This document shows positions 30,677-41,066 of a DNA stretch of 64,000 nucleotides, one piece after another. Origin of the DNA: Bacillota bacterium (lineage in GTDB: Bacteria; Bacillota_I; Bacilli_A; RF39; UBA660). Where the stretch lies: NCBI GenBank assembly GCA_015059425.1, contig SVAM01000004.1, forward strand, positions 31,004-95,003, given 5' to 3'. Within the stretch, counting starts at the first letter, position 1, and each line of letters begins with the position of its first letter. The notes below the pieces were generated by a model. The model searched no databases. It worked only from the letters and a program-made list of their open reading frames with translations, and was not told the origin of the DNA. Both the position numbers and the translations under genes were made by a program.

Positions 30677-31006
30677 ATGAATAATGTGACTTTAGTTGGT
30701 AGACTTACACAAGATCCTGAGATTAAAGAACTTAATGATGGAACTTTTAGAACTATTATTAATGTTGCAGTTTCACGTGATTATCGTAATAGTGAGGGAG
30801 TTTATGATGCTGATTTTATAAAATGTGTTTTATGGAATGGCATTGCAAGTGCTACTAAAGATTATTGCCGTAAAGGTGATGTGGTTGGAATAAAAGGAAA
30901 ACTGCAATCACGTAATTATGAAACTGATAATAAAGAAAAAAAATATGTATTAGAGGTTATTGCAGAAAAAGTAACATTTTTATCTAGTAAGAAAGCAGAT
31001 GAATAA
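30677..31006 (+). CDS. ssb: Single-stranded DNA-binding protein
   Basis: MNNVTLVGRLTQDPEIK...FRTIINVAVSRDYRN...DFIKCVLWNGIASATKDYCRKGDVVGIKGKLQSRNYE; ATG after AGGGAGG. Confidence 0.93.
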   Translation: MNNVTLVGRLTQDPEIKELNDGTFRTIINVAVSRDYRNSEGVYDADFIKCVLWNGIASATKDYCRKGDVVGIKGKLQSRNYETDNKEKKYVLEVIAEKVTFLSSKKADE

Positions 31007-31133
31007 TCTGTTTTTTATTTTGTTCTTTTCTTGTTATAATAGTAAAATTAAATGGTAATTTTTACCAGAGGTGAAAAAATTACATTTATATTATAAGTAA
31101 AGTTATAATCTGTAATAGATGAGGGTGAAGCAG

Positions 31134-31493
31134 ATGTTAAATGGAAGTAGGCTTAGAGAAGCTAGAAAATCTAAAGGTTTAACCCAAGAAAAATTAGGAG
31201 ATTTAATTGGTGTGGGAAAATCTGCTATATGTTGTTATGAAAAAGAAACTAGAAATCCAACACTTGAAGCAGTTATTGAAATGATGCATGTTTTTGGTGT
31301 AAGTGCGGATTATCTTTTAGGTTCTGATTTTTTAATTAAAACTGTTGATAAAGATAATAATATACAATATGTAGCTATGACTAAAGAAGAAATTATTTTT
31401 ATTGAAGAACTAAAAAAGAATAAAATGGTTTATGATATTTTGTTACAAGATCCAAAAAGAGGAGCGGATTTAGTAAAAAAAGAAATTGGCTAA
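31134..31493 (+). CDS. XRE-family HTH transcriptional regulator
   Basis: LREARKSKGLTQEKLGDLIGVGKSAICCYEKETRNPTLEAVIEMMHVFGVSADYLLG. Confidence 0.92.
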   Translation: MLNGSRLREARKSKGLTQEKLGDLIGVGKSAICCYEKETRNPTLEAVIEMMHVFGVSADYLLGSDFLIKTVDKDNNIQYVAMTKEEIIFIEELKKNKMVYDILLQDPKRGADLVKKEIG

Positions 31494-31541
31494 CTGTACT
31501 AGTCTATTTTTTTTTACATATAATTTTTTAGGTGATTATTT

Positions 31542-32324
31542 TTGAAAAAATATTATCAATATTTTGGTTTAGCTTTAATAATGGTTTTTAGCTTTTATTA
31601 TACGGAAAAAATAGCTGCTATAATTTTAAATAAAAATCCTTTAATGGTTACCATAAATAATGAAAAAGCAAGTTATAATGTAGAGGCTGTAAATGCTGAG
31701 ATTAATGGGGATTATATAACACCGGGAATTAATGGTTTACAAGTAAATGCTCGTGAATCATTTTATAAAATGCAAGAAGCTGATGTTTTTAATAAATATT
31801 TTTTAGTTTTTGAACAAGATAAACCTGATATTTCTTTAGAAGATAATAAAGATAAAATTATAAAAAATGGTAATAAATTATTAAATAAAGTAAGTATTAT
31901 TTTAGAAACTGAAAATGAGGTTAGTGATTATTTAAAAGCTAATAATATTAAAGCTTCAATGTTAACAAATTTAGATGATTATCAATATAATAATTATTTT
32001 GAAGTAATAAACAATGAGGTTGAAGGGTTTAAGTCTTTAGAAAACACTTTAAATCTTAATAAAGAAAATAAACATATATGTGTTATTAATGATTATAACA
32101 TGGATATTTGTTTAAAACATAAGAATTATTTAATAGATCCTACACTTAAGCTTAATACTAGTAATTTAAAAGATATTAAAAGTAAAATTGGTAAGGGTAG
32201 TATTATATTAATTAATAAAAATGTTAGTTTAATAGATGTTAAACTTTTGTTAAAAGAAATTAAATTTAAAGATTTAGAAATAGTATATGTTAGTGAAATT
32301 ATAAGCGAAATAAATAATAATTAG
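31542..32324 (+). CDS. Membrane-anchored hypothetical protein, possibly degenerate polysaccharide-deacetylase-like
   Basis: TTG start after AGGTGA; N-terminal TM; weak resemblance only. Confidence 0.5.
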   Translation: MKKYYQYFGLALIMVFSFYYTEKIAAIILNKNPLMVTINNEKASYNVEAVNAEINGDYITPGINGLQVNARESFYKMQEADVFNKYFLVFEQDKPDISLEDNKDKIIKNGNKLLNKVSIILETENEVSDYLKANNIKASMLTNLDDYQYNNYFEVINNEVEGFKSLENTLNLNKENKHICVINDYNMDICLKHKNYLIDPTLKLNTSNLKDIKSKIGKGSIILINKNVSLIDVKLLLKEIKFKDLEIVYVSEIISEINNN

Positions 32325-32433
32325 TGTTTGTTGGTTAAGCTTGTAATATAAAAAGTTTTTTGGTATAATTGGAAATGCCTTAAAACTTTTTTATTTTAAA
32401 TAATTAAATTTTTTTGAAACGGAGTTGATTAAA

Positions 32434-34068
32434 TTGAGTAAAATAAAGATTTTTAGTTTGGGTGGATTAGATGAAAATGGTAAAAACATTTATTGTGTAG
32501 AAGTTGATAAAGATATTTTTATATTTGATTGTGGATTAAAATATGCTAGTGGTAATATGCTTGGTATAGATTATATAATCCCTGATTTTTCTTATTTAGT
32601 TAATAATAAAAAAAGAATTAAAGGGTTGTTTATAACTCATGGACATTATGAAAATATGGGAGCTACTTTAGATTTATTAAGCGTTATTCCTAACTTAAAA
32701 GTATTTGCTACTAAATTTACTAAATATGTTTTAATGGAAATGGGAGTTAATGAATCAAATATTTATGAAATTAAAGCTCATAAGAAAATGAATTTTTCTC
32801 ATGTAAGTATTTTCCCAATAAGCGTATCTCATAGTTCTCCAGATTCAGTTATGTATGTAATTAATACTAAAGATGGTGCGATATGTTATACAGGTGATTT
32901 TATATTTGATCCATCAATGATGGGTGCTTATGATATGGATTTAGGTAAAATAGCATATGTTGGTAAACAAGGAGTATTATGTTTATTAAGTGAATCTTTA
33001 TTTAGTGAAAATGTTGGGCATACTTCTCCAAATCATAAATTAGAAGATTTATTTAAGAAAACTATTAAAAATGCGCAAGGTAGAATTATGTTTATGGTTT
33101 TACCAACACATTTATACACAATAGATGAAATATTTAGGGCTGCCCAAAATTCACATCGTAAAATTGTTGTTATGGGTAAAAGACTTCAAAATATGATTAA
33201 TTTTGGGTTAAAAGAAGGATACTTAAATATTGAAGAAGGTATGATGGGTGATTTATCTAATATAAATGATTCTAATGCAATACTTTTAATTTGTGATGAT
33301 AAATCTAGTCCATATTCTGCGATGAATAAAATATATAATGGTTATGATAAGTTTATTAAATTAAAAAATAATGATACTATAGTTTTTGCAGAACCTAGAT
33401 ATGATAGTAATGAGAAAGTTTTAGTAAGACTTGAAAATGATTTAGCAGAGCTTGGGTGTGAAATAGTTAACATTCCTAGTGATAAGTCTATTTTACATCA
33501 TGCTTCTAGTGAAGATTTAATGCAAATGATAAAACTTATGAGACCTAAATATTATATGCCAGTAAAAGGTGAATATCGTTATATGGTTGGTAATGCTGAT
33601 TTAGCTTATAGCTTAGGTATACCTCGTGAAAATATTATTTTAAAACAAAATGGGGAAGTTATAGAATTTGATAATGGAACACTAATAGATAAAAATGAAA
33701 AAATAAAGGTTAATGATTGTTTAATAGATGGTACTTCAAGTGAAGATGTTGGAGAATTAGTTATTAAAGATAGAGAAATGTTAAGCGAAAATGGTATAGT
33801 TTTAATAAGTGCCACTATTTCTCGTCAAGATAAAGTATTACTTGTTGGGCCTGAAGTTACAACAAGAGGATTTATTTATATTAAAGATTCTGGAGATTTA
33901 ATTTTAGAAATTAAAAAGATTTGTTCTAATGTTATTGAAAGAAATATTACACCTAATTATGTCGATTATAATAAAATTAAAACAGAGATTAGAGATGAAC
34001 TTTCAAAATATTTATATGAAGAGACTGAATGTAAACCGATGATTATTGCGGTTGTACAAGAAGTGTAA
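32434..34068 (+). CDS. RNase J paralog with degraded metal-binding motif
   Basis: Co-linear with the 21556-23229 RNase J but THGHYENMG replaces THGHEDHIG and MPVKGEYR replaces MPMHGEYR. Confidence 0.9.
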   Translation: MSKIKIFSLGGLDENGKNIYCVEVDKDIFIFDCGLKYASGNMLGIDYIIPDFSYLVNNKKRIKGLFITHGHYENMGATLDLLSVIPNLKVFATKFTKYVLMEMGVNESNIYEIKAHKKMNFSHVSIFPISVSHSSPDSVMYVINTKDGAICYTGDFIFDPSMMGAYDMDLGKIAYVGKQGVLCLLSESLFSENVGHTSPNHKLEDLFKKTIKNAQGRIMFMVLPTHLYTIDEIFRAAQNSHRKIVVMGKRLQNMINFGLKEGYLNIEEGMMGDLSNINDSNAILLICDDKSSPYSAMNKIYNGYDKFIKLKNNDTIVFAEPRYDSNEKVLVRLENDLAELGCEIVNIPSDKSILHHASSEDLMQMIKLMRPKYYMPVKGEYRYMVGNADLAYSLGIPRENIILKQNGEVIEFDNGTLIDKNEKIKVNDCLIDGTSSEDVGELVIKDREMLSENGIVLISATISRQDKVLLVGPEVTTRGFIYIKDSGDLILEIKKICSNVIERNITPNYVDYNKIKTEIRDELSKYLYEETECKPMIIAVVQEV

Positions 34069-34126
34069 GAAATTTGACATTTTAGTGTAAATATGATACA
34101 ATTTCAGTAATTAAGGGGGATATATT

Positions 34127-34546
34127 ATGAATTATTTAGAAGAGTATAATAATATTTTGGCAGAAGATGAAATACGAAGCAAAAATTGTAGGGATTATTC
34201 GTGTGATTGTACTTATAGTATTTTTGAACAGTTTATTATGGATGTGTTACCTATTGTAATCGAAAATGCTTTAAGAAATAAGCGAAAAGAAGTGGTAGTT
34301 TATTATAAAATTATTAATAAATTTACGAATTACAAAGCTGGTTATAAATATGGTACTTTAGAAGCTTATAATAAACAATATGGTGAAATAAACCTAGAAG
34401 AATTTAATTTGTTTTTAAATCAAATTCCAATAAAGTGTTTTTCTGATTCTGGAATGAGTTATTTTCAATGTGAATTAAAAGATATTATTATTTATTATTA
34501 TGAAGAACTTCAAAGAATAGAATATCAAACAGGAAAGTCTAGATAG
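34127..34546 (+). CDS. Hypothetical protein
   Basis: ORF with GGGGGATATATT upstream of ATG. Confidence 0.6.
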   Translation: MNYLEEYNNILAEDEIRSKNCRDYSCDCTYSIFEQFIMDVLPIVIENALRNKRKEVVVYYKIINKFTNYKAGYKYGTLEAYNKQYGEINLEEFNLFLNQIPIKCFSDSGMSYFQCELKDIIIYYYEELQRIEYQTGKSR

Positions 34547-34591
34547 TATAAAAAAATATAAATCATCCATAATATAAATGGGTGATTTTTA

Positions 34592-35035
34592 ATGAAAGAA
34601 AAACAAAATGATAATATTATATTTCTAAATCTTTTGTATAAAAATGCAGCGATGGGGATTATAAGTATTGATATTGTTTTAAAGAAAATTGAAAATGAAA
34701 AGTTAGCTAAATTAATTAGTGAACAAAAAGAAGAATATGAATCATATTGTGAAATGGTTCAAAAAGTATTAATTAAGTTTGGTGCTAAAGAAGAAGAAAT
34801 TAGTAAATTAAAAGAATTAAGTACTAAAATGATGAGTGAAGCTATGACTATGGGTAAAAGTGATAATGAAATAGCTAAAATGATGATGCAAGGTAATGAA
34901 AGAGGCGCTTTAGAAGTGCAAGAAAAAATTAATTTATATGAAAAAGAAAATATAGATGAAGAAGTATTAGAACTTGCAAGAAAACTTATCGCAACTGAAG
35001 AGCATAATAGAGAAGAATTAAAACAATTTTTATAG
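34592..35035 (+). CDS. Hypothetical helical protein (four-helix-bundle-like)
   Basis: Helix-rich ORF; no confident family. Confidence 0.6.
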   Translation: MKEKQNDNIIFLNLLYKNAAMGIISIDIVLKKIENEKLAKLISEQKEEYESYCEMVQKVLIKFGAKEEEISKLKELSTKMMSEAMTMGKSDNEIAKMMMQGNERGALEVQEKINLYEKENIDEEVLELARKLIATEEHNREELKQFL

Positions 35036-35116
35036 GAGTACTAGTATCTAGTCACTCTTTTTTATTGATTTTTAAATTATTATTGTTTATAATTATGAAT
35101 TGTAGGAGGACTTTAA

Positions 35117-35749
35117 ATGAAGAAAATATTCCTACTATTTATGCTAGTTCTTTTGTTAACAGGATGTACTAGTATCGAAAATAGTAATTTAAATAATATA
35201 ATAAATGATGTTGTTAATAGTAAAGTTAAAACAACAAATGTTAATAGAAATGGTTATAATTATTATATTCCTAAAGGTTTAAGTATTATAGATAGTACTA
35301 GATTTAATGAAGTATTTAAAGATCAAAAATATAAATATTATTTATATGTTGATATTGTAAGCTATAATAGTAAAACTGATTTTAATTATACAAAAAATGA
35401 TAATGCTTATTATTCTACTAATATAAATAATAAAGAAAAAAAAGGGTATATAGAGATAAATAATTATAAAAATAATCAATATTTAATTGAAATTATGTAT
35501 AATTATGCTAAAATAGAAGTGATAGTGTATGAAGAAGATATTAATAAAGCTGTGACATATGCTATAGTTGTACTTTCATCAGTTACATATAATGATAATG
35601 TAATTAAAAATTATTTATCTAGCACAGTAATTGATTCTGTTGAAGAAAGCTTTGATATATTTGAAATAGTTGGTAGTGATAATTATTTAGAATTTACTGA
35701 AGAAGAAGATTCTGTTGAAGAAGTTAGAGACCCTGATTATATAAACTAG
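35117..35749 (+). CDS. Putative lipoprotein
   Basis: MKKIFLLFMLVLLLTGCTS lipobox; AGGAGG upstream. Confidence 0.75.
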   Translation: MKKIFLLFMLVLLLTGCTSIENSNLNNIINDVVNSKVKTTNVNRNGYNYYIPKGLSIIDSTRFNEVFKDQKYKYYLYVDIVSYNSKTDFNYTKNDNAYYSTNINNKEKKGYIEINNYKNNQYLIEIMYNYAKIEVIVYEEDINKAVTYAIVVLSSVTYNDNVIKNYLSSTVIDSVEESFDIFEIVGSDNYLEFTEEEDSVEEVRDPDYIN

Positions 35750-35763
35750 GAAGGTGATTATTA

Positions 35764-36606
35764 ATGAGCTTAGTTAGTAAACTTAAAAATATTTTATTTG
35801 AGGAAGAAGAGGTAGAAATTCCTGTTATTGAGAAAAAGGAGAAAAAAGAAGTACCTATTCAAGAAGTTAAAGAAATTAGAAAAGATGAGGAGAGAACTGT
35901 AAAAGATTATAGTGGTTTTTATGAGGATTTAGAACCTGCTATAAATGAAGAAAGAAAAATGGAAGAAAAGAATAATTATCAAAAAGAAGTTTCTGAAAGA
36001 GAAATTTTTAAAAGCGATAATACTTTTAATTTTCCAGCTTTTGATGAAGAAGAATTTGAAAGTGTAATGCCTAAAAGAACTAATAACGTAATGGATTATG
36101 AAAGAAAAAAACAAGAAAAAAGAATAGAATATAAAAGAGTTGAAAGAAAAGAGGAAACATCTACTCCTAAAGCTAAATTTAAACCATCTCCTATTATAAG
36201 TCCAGTTTATGGTATTTTGGATAAAAATTATACTCCTGAAGATATAACAAGCAGAACTGATACTATCAATAGAACATTGGATGTAGACAGTGTAAGGAAA
36301 AAAGCTTTTGGTTCTTTAGAAGAAACACCTAAAGTTAAAGAAGTAGAAGATAAAAAAGTTAATGATGATAAATTATTAGAAGAAAACTTAGAAAAATCTA
36401 GAACAATAGATGAACTCTTAAAGGATAGTAGCGATGAAATTATTGAAGTTAAAGAAGATTTTTTTGAGGAAAATACTTATAACAATATTGATTCTTTAGA
36501 AAATGTTGAGCCTGAACATGTAGAAGATTTTGAAGAAGATACTTTAGAAAGTGATTTATTTGATTTAATAGATTCAATGTATGAGAATAGAGAGGATGGT
36601 GAATAA
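35764..36606 (+). CDS. Highly charged hypothetical protein
   Basis: Acidic/lysine-rich ORF with good SD, first gene of a compact cluster. Confidence 0.6.
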   Translation: MSLVSKLKNILFEEEEVEIPVIEKKEKKEVPIQEVKEIRKDEERTVKDYSGFYEDLEPAINEERKMEEKNNYQKEVSEREIFKSDNTFNFPAFDEEEFESVMPKRTNNVMDYERKKQEKRIEYKRVERKEETSTPKAKFKPSPIISPVYGILDKNYTPEDITSRTDTINRTLDVDSVRKKAFGSLEETPKVKEVEDKKVNDDKLLEENLEKSRTIDELLKDSSDEIIEVKEDFFEENTYNNIDSLENVEPEHVEDFEEDTLESDLFDLIDSMYENREDGE

Positions 36607-36896
36607 TGGACTTTTGGTTATCATTTTTACCAATTATTATTTATATTTTATTAATAATTATTTTAATTATTGGTATAATATTAGGGATAAAGTCAATTAT
36701 TACAATTAATAAGGTTGAAAAAGTTGTAGATGATGTTAATGAAAAAGTGGAATCGTTAAATGGATTGTTCCAAATAGTAGATTTTACTACAGATAAAATA
36801 GTTACGTTAACAGATAAATTTGTTGATGGATTGTCTGGTTTTGCTACAAAATTATTTTTTAGAAAATCAAAGAATAAGGAGGAAGAAAATGAGTAA
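36606..36896 (+). CDS. Small single-TM protein (DUF948-like)
   Basis: N-terminal TM followed by coiled region; overlaps neighbouring genes. Confidence 0.6.
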   Translation: MDFWLSFLPIIIYILLIIILIIGIILGIKSIITINKVEKVVDDVNEKVESLNGLFQIVDFTTDKIVTLTDKFVDGLSGFATKLFFRKSKNKEEENE

Positions 36897-37335
36897 AAAG
36901 GGTTGTGGGTTAGGTAAGTTTTTACTTGGTACAGGTATTGGTGTTGGACTAGGTTTATTATTTGCTCCTAAAAGCGGCAAAGAAACTCGTGAAGATTTAA
37001 AAAAGAAAATGGATGAACTTTTACTGTTAGCTAAAAATATTGATGTAGAAGAAGTAAAAATATATATTGAAAATAAAGTTAATGATATTAAAGACGATTT
37101 AAAAAATATAGATAAAGAAACTGTTGCTGAAACTATTAAATCGCAAAGTAAAAAAATAAAAAAAAAGACAGATGAATTAGTGGATTATGCGGTAAAAAAA
37201 GGGACTCCAGTTATTGAAAATGCAGCTAAAGAAGTTAAAAAAAGTACAGTAAAAGCATTAGAAAGTATTACTGAAAAATTAAAAGAAGAAGAGCCGAAAA
37301 AAAGTACATCAAAAAAAAACACTAAAAACAAGTAA
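36889..37335 (+). CDS. YtxH domain-containing protein
   Basis: LGKFLLGTGIGVGLGLLFAPKSGKETREDLKKKMDEL. Confidence 0.85.
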   Translation: MSKKGCGLGKFLLGTGIGVGLGLLFAPKSGKETREDLKKKMDELLLLAKNIDVEEVKIYIENKVNDIKDDLKNIDKETVAETIKSQSKKIKKKTDELVDYAVKKGTPVIENAAKEVKKSTVKALESITEKLKEEEPKKSTSKKNTKNK

Positions 37336-37412
37336 ATAATTACTTGTTTTTTTTCTTAAATGCATATATAATAGGGGGCGTAAATCTTTGTATGCAGCAT
37401 TTTTTGATTTTC

Positions 37413-37441
37413 TTGACAATATAAAATATAAAAGATATACT
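37413..37441 (+). promoter_or_regulatory. Sigma-A-type promoter
   Basis: TTGACA 37413-37418, 17-bp spacer, TATACT. Confidence 0.8.
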
Positions 37442-37466
37442 AAGCATATACAGAAAGGGCGGTATT

Positions 37467-39710
37467 ATGGAAAAAGAGTATAGGCTAAGTTTATTAAAAC
37501 TTGTTGGAATTGTTGCGTTAATAGCAATAATTATAGCAATAATTTTTATGGTATATCCTAAAAATAAAAATAATGGAAATACTGGTTCATCAAATTATAT
37601 TAATAATATTAATATGATGAAGGAAGCTGGGTTAGATTATTTTAAAGGAAATAATTTACCTGATAGAATAGGAGAAACTAATAAAATTACATTATATGAA
37701 ATGGTTACTAGTAATTTAGTATTAGATATAACTGATGATAATGGTAAATCATGTAATGAAACTGATAGTTATGTTCAAGTTACAAAAACATTAAAAGATG
37801 AATATACTATGAAAGTATATTTAAATTGTGATGGTAAATCTGACTATATTATAACCTCTATTTTTGATGAGGAAAATAAAGAAACAAATGAAGAAGTAAG
37901 CGAAAATGTTAGTAATTCAAATTCTAATGTAACTAACAATATTAATAATAACTCGTCTAATTCTAGTAATAATTCAGGTTACACTGCATCTACACCTACT
38001 TATGTAACAAAATATAATATCAATTATGTAGATACTTGTACAAACTGTACTGTGAATAAAACATTTTATACTGTTAGTTTTAATTCAAATGGTGGAACTA
38101 ATGTAGAAAGTCAAACTGTAAAAAGTGGAGAAAAAGCTAAATATGAAGTATCTAGTCGTGATGGATATCAATTTATTGGGTGGTATTTAGATGGTGAGTT
38201 ATTTGATTTTAATACTCCTATTACTAAAAAAATAACATTAATAGCAAAATGGGATAAAAAAGATAATGATACTTATGTTGTTTCATTTAATTCAAATGGA
38301 GGTTCATATATAAGTTCACAAGTTGTAGAATATGGTGAAAGTGCATATCAACCTAATGATCCTACTAAAGATTGTTATAATTTCGTTGGATGGTATACAA
38401 ATAGTTCATTAACACAAAAATATAATTTTAATAAGGTAGTAACTAAAGATATTACTTTATATGCAAAATGGGAAGATAATGGTTATTGCAACGATACTCA
38501 TTATGTAAGATTTGATTCAAACGGTGGAACATCTGTTAGAACACAAGAAGTTGCTGATGGTGGTAAAGCTACTATACCTACAAATCCAACAAGAAGTGGT
38601 TATACATTTGATGGATGGTATTTAGATGGTGAAGAATTTAATTTTAATACTAGAATATATGAAGATATTACTTTAGAAGCAGAATGGATAAAAAAATCTT
38701 ATACTTATTATGATACTTATAATGTAAGATTTGATTCAAATGGTGGTACATCTGTTAGAACACAAGAAGTTGCTGAAGGTTCAAAAGCATATAAACCAAC
38801 AAATCCAACAAGAAGCGGATATACATTTGATGGATGGTATTTAGATGGTGAAGAATTTAATTTTAATACTAGAATATATGAAGATATTACTTTAGAAGCA
38901 GAATGGATAAAAAAATCTAATATCAATACTAATTCTGATAAATATAATGTTTACTTTAATTCAAATGGTGGGTCAAGCGTAGGATATCAAACTGTATATG
39001 AAGGAGATAGAGCGCATGAGCCAAAAGAACCAACAAGAACAGGCTATGAGTTTATGGGTTGGTATTTAGATGGTGAAGAATTTGATTTTAGTACAAGAAT
39101 TTATAGAACTATAACTTTAAAAGCACAATGGGTTTCAAATAAAGATGTTAGAAAAACTTATTGTACAAAAGTTGAAGAAAGAATTTATTCAACAGGTTTT
39201 GCTGGTAAAGTTGATATTGAAAATAAAAATAGTTTAGATTATACTTATACTTTAGATTTTGAAAGAAAAAATATTTCTAATATAAAAGTAGTTGATTATG
39301 GGAATTTAACATATACAACAAGTGAATATAGAAATGCTTATAATTATTTAGTAGGATATAATAAACCTATAGAAATGGTTGGTAATACTAGTGGTGTAGA
39401 TCCAATTAATTACTCTAATTTAATGAAACATTCATTTAAAAATACAAATATGACACCATACGTATCATATTTATATAACAGAGGAAATAGCTATTACTTT
39501 AATGTAGATATTAGATTACGTAATTTATATAATGTAAAAAATGCTGAAAAATTCTATACTAGTGAAGATTATTGGGTATATTTTGTGCCATTATACTTTG
39601 ATATAGAATATGCTGATTTAACTGATTGTAAAGACGTAACTTCTACTAATGAATATAAATATAAAAATAACGATAATTATATTTTAGTAGATACATATTA
39701 TAATTATTAA
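37467..39710 (+). CDS. Membrane-anchored surface protein with five InlB B-type (Listeria-Bacteroides) repeats
   Basis: N-terminal TM; repeats of pattern V.F.SNGG..V..Q.V..G..A..P..PTR.GY.F.GWYLDGE.F.F...I...ITL.A.W. Confidence 0.85.
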   Translation: MEKEYRLSLLKLVGIVALIAIIIAIIFMVYPKNKNNGNTGSSNYINNINMMKEAGLDYFKGNNLPDRIGETNKITLYEMVTSNLVLDITDDNGKSCNETDSYVQVTKTLKDEYTMKVYLNCDGKSDYIITSIFDEENKETNEEVSENVSNSNSNVTNNINNNSSNSSNNSGYTASTPTYVTKYNINYVDTCTNCTVNKTFYTVSFNSNGGTNVESQTVKSGEKAKYEVSSRDGYQFIGWYLDGELFDFNTPITKKITLIAKWDKKDNDTYVVSFNSNGGSYISSQVVEYGESAYQPNDPTKDCYNFVGWYTNSSLTQKYNFNKVVTKDITLYAKWEDNGYCNDTHYVRFDSNGGTSVRTQEVADGGKATIPTNPTRSGYTFDGWYLDGEEFNFNTRIYEDITLEAEWIKKSYTYYDTYNVRFDSNGGTSVRTQEVAEGSKAYKPTNPTRSGYTFDGWYLDGEEFNFNTRIYEDITLEAEWIKKSNINTNSDKYNVYFNSNGGSSVGYQTVYEGDRAHEPKEPTRTGYEFMGWYLDGEEFDFSTRIYRTITLKAQWVSNKDVRKTYCTKVEERIYSTGFAGKVDIENKNSLDYTYTLDFERKNISNIKVVDYGNLTYTTSEYRNAYNYLVGYNKPIEMVGNTSGVDPINYSNLMKHSFKNTNMTPYVSYLYNRGNSYYFNVDIRLRNLYNVKNAEKFYTSEDYWVYFVPLYFDIEYADLTDCKDVTSTNEYKYKNNDNYILVDTYYNY

Positions 39711-39840
39711 CAGTGAAGGAATTTACGACTCTGGAGTTAATCGTAAACTTGCGTTAAAAGTATAAAGCGTATGAATTAAAAGTTCATAAATAAAGGTGGT
39801 ACCGCGCGGAATGCGTCCTTTGTTTGTGGACTTTTTATAT
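39711..39840 (+). promoter_or_regulatory. T-box riboswitch leader (compact) upstream of aminopeptidase-tyrS
   Basis: T-box sequence AAGGTGGTACCGCG at 39793-39806, followed by GCGTCC...GGACTTTTT; hairpin TTTACGA...TCGTAAA at 39722-39747. Confidence 0.88.
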
Positions 39841-39857
39841 TATAGAAAGGGATAAGA

Positions 39858-41066
39858 ATGGAAAAGAAGAAAAGAAAATATGCAAATTTTTTGCTAAAAG
39901 GGTGTTTAAGGCTAAGAGAAGGAGATAAACTTTTTATTATAGGTTATGACATAATTGAAGATTTTATTAATATAATTATTGAAGAAGCTAAAATTATGGG
40001 GATAAATGATATTGAAACTTTGATTAATTATCCTAAAGAACAAAAAGAATTATATTTAACTAAAAATTATGAAGAAATTATTGGGTCTCCTTTAATGGAT
40101 AGAACTAAATATAATGAAATGGCGCGTAATGGATATGCATTCTTAAGTTTATCTTCTACTATGCCAGATTATTATAAAGAAGTAGATCCTGAATTACTTG
40201 CTAAAGTAAGTAGACATCAAATGGAAACTATAAAAGAATATAAACATTATCAACATAAAGGGTTAATTAAATGGAATATATCTGCAGTACCAAATGAATA
40301 TTGGGCTGTAAGTTTATTTGGTAATAATGATGTTAATAAGTTATGGAATTTAATATTTGATATATGTTTAATTAATGAAGATAATCCAGTAGAAGCTTGG
40401 AATAATAAAATGAGTAATCTTAAAAATAGAGCAGAATACTTAAATAGTTTAAATATTGATAAATTAATATATGAGAATTCTTTAGGAACTAATGTTGAGA
40501 TAGGTTTACCAAATGGATATTTATTTCAAAGTGCAGATGGTGATAATATAGTTAATATGCCTACGGAAGAAGTATTTACTTCACCAGACAGATTAAGAGT
40601 AAATGGAAAAGTTTATTCTAGTAAAGTATTAATACATAATAATAGTCCAATTGAAGAATTCTGGTTAGAATTTAAAGATGGTAAAGTAATAAATTATGAT
40701 GCTAAAGTAGGTAAAGAAATTTTAAAAAGTATATTGGATACAGATGATGGAGCTAAATATTTAGGTGAAGTAGCATTAGTAGATTATGATTCACCTATAT
40801 CTAAAACAAATGTAATATTTAAAAATACTTTGTTTGATGAAAATGCATCTTGTCATTTGGCATTAGGGGCTAGTTTTGCAGAATGTATAAAGGGTGGTTT
40901 AGAAATGAATAATGAAGAATTACTAGAATTGGGTCTTAATTATTCAAAAGAGCATGTTGATTTCTTTATTGGAACACGAGATTTAAAAATAACTGCTGTC
41001 TTGAAAGATGGTTCAAAAAAAGTTATAATGAATAATGGAAATTTTATAATGGAGGATAAAAAATGA
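39858..41066 (+). CDS. M29-family aminopeptidase
   Basis: AmpS/PepS-like: LRLREGDKLFI, GLPNGYLFQSADGDNIVNMPTEEVFTSPDRLRVNGKV, FDENASCHLALGASF. Confidence 0.9.
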   Translation: MEKKKRKYANFLLKGCLRLREGDKLFIIGYDIIEDFINIIIEEAKIMGINDIETLINYPKEQKELYLTKNYEEIIGSPLMDRTKYNEMARNGYAFLSLSSTMPDYYKEVDPELLAKVSRHQMETIKEYKHYQHKGLIKWNISAVPNEYWAVSLFGNNDVNKLWNLIFDICLINEDNPVEAWNNKMSNLKNRAEYLNSLNIDKLIYENSLGTNVEIGLPNGYLFQSADGDNIVNMPTEEVFTSPDRLRVNGKVYSSKVLIHNNSPIEEFWLEFKDGKVINYDAKVGKEILKSILDTDDGAKYLGEVALVDYDSPISKTNVIFKNTLFDENASCHLALGASFAECIKGGLEMNNEELLELGLNYSKEHVDFFIGTRDLKITAVLKDGSKKVIMNNGNFIMEDKK

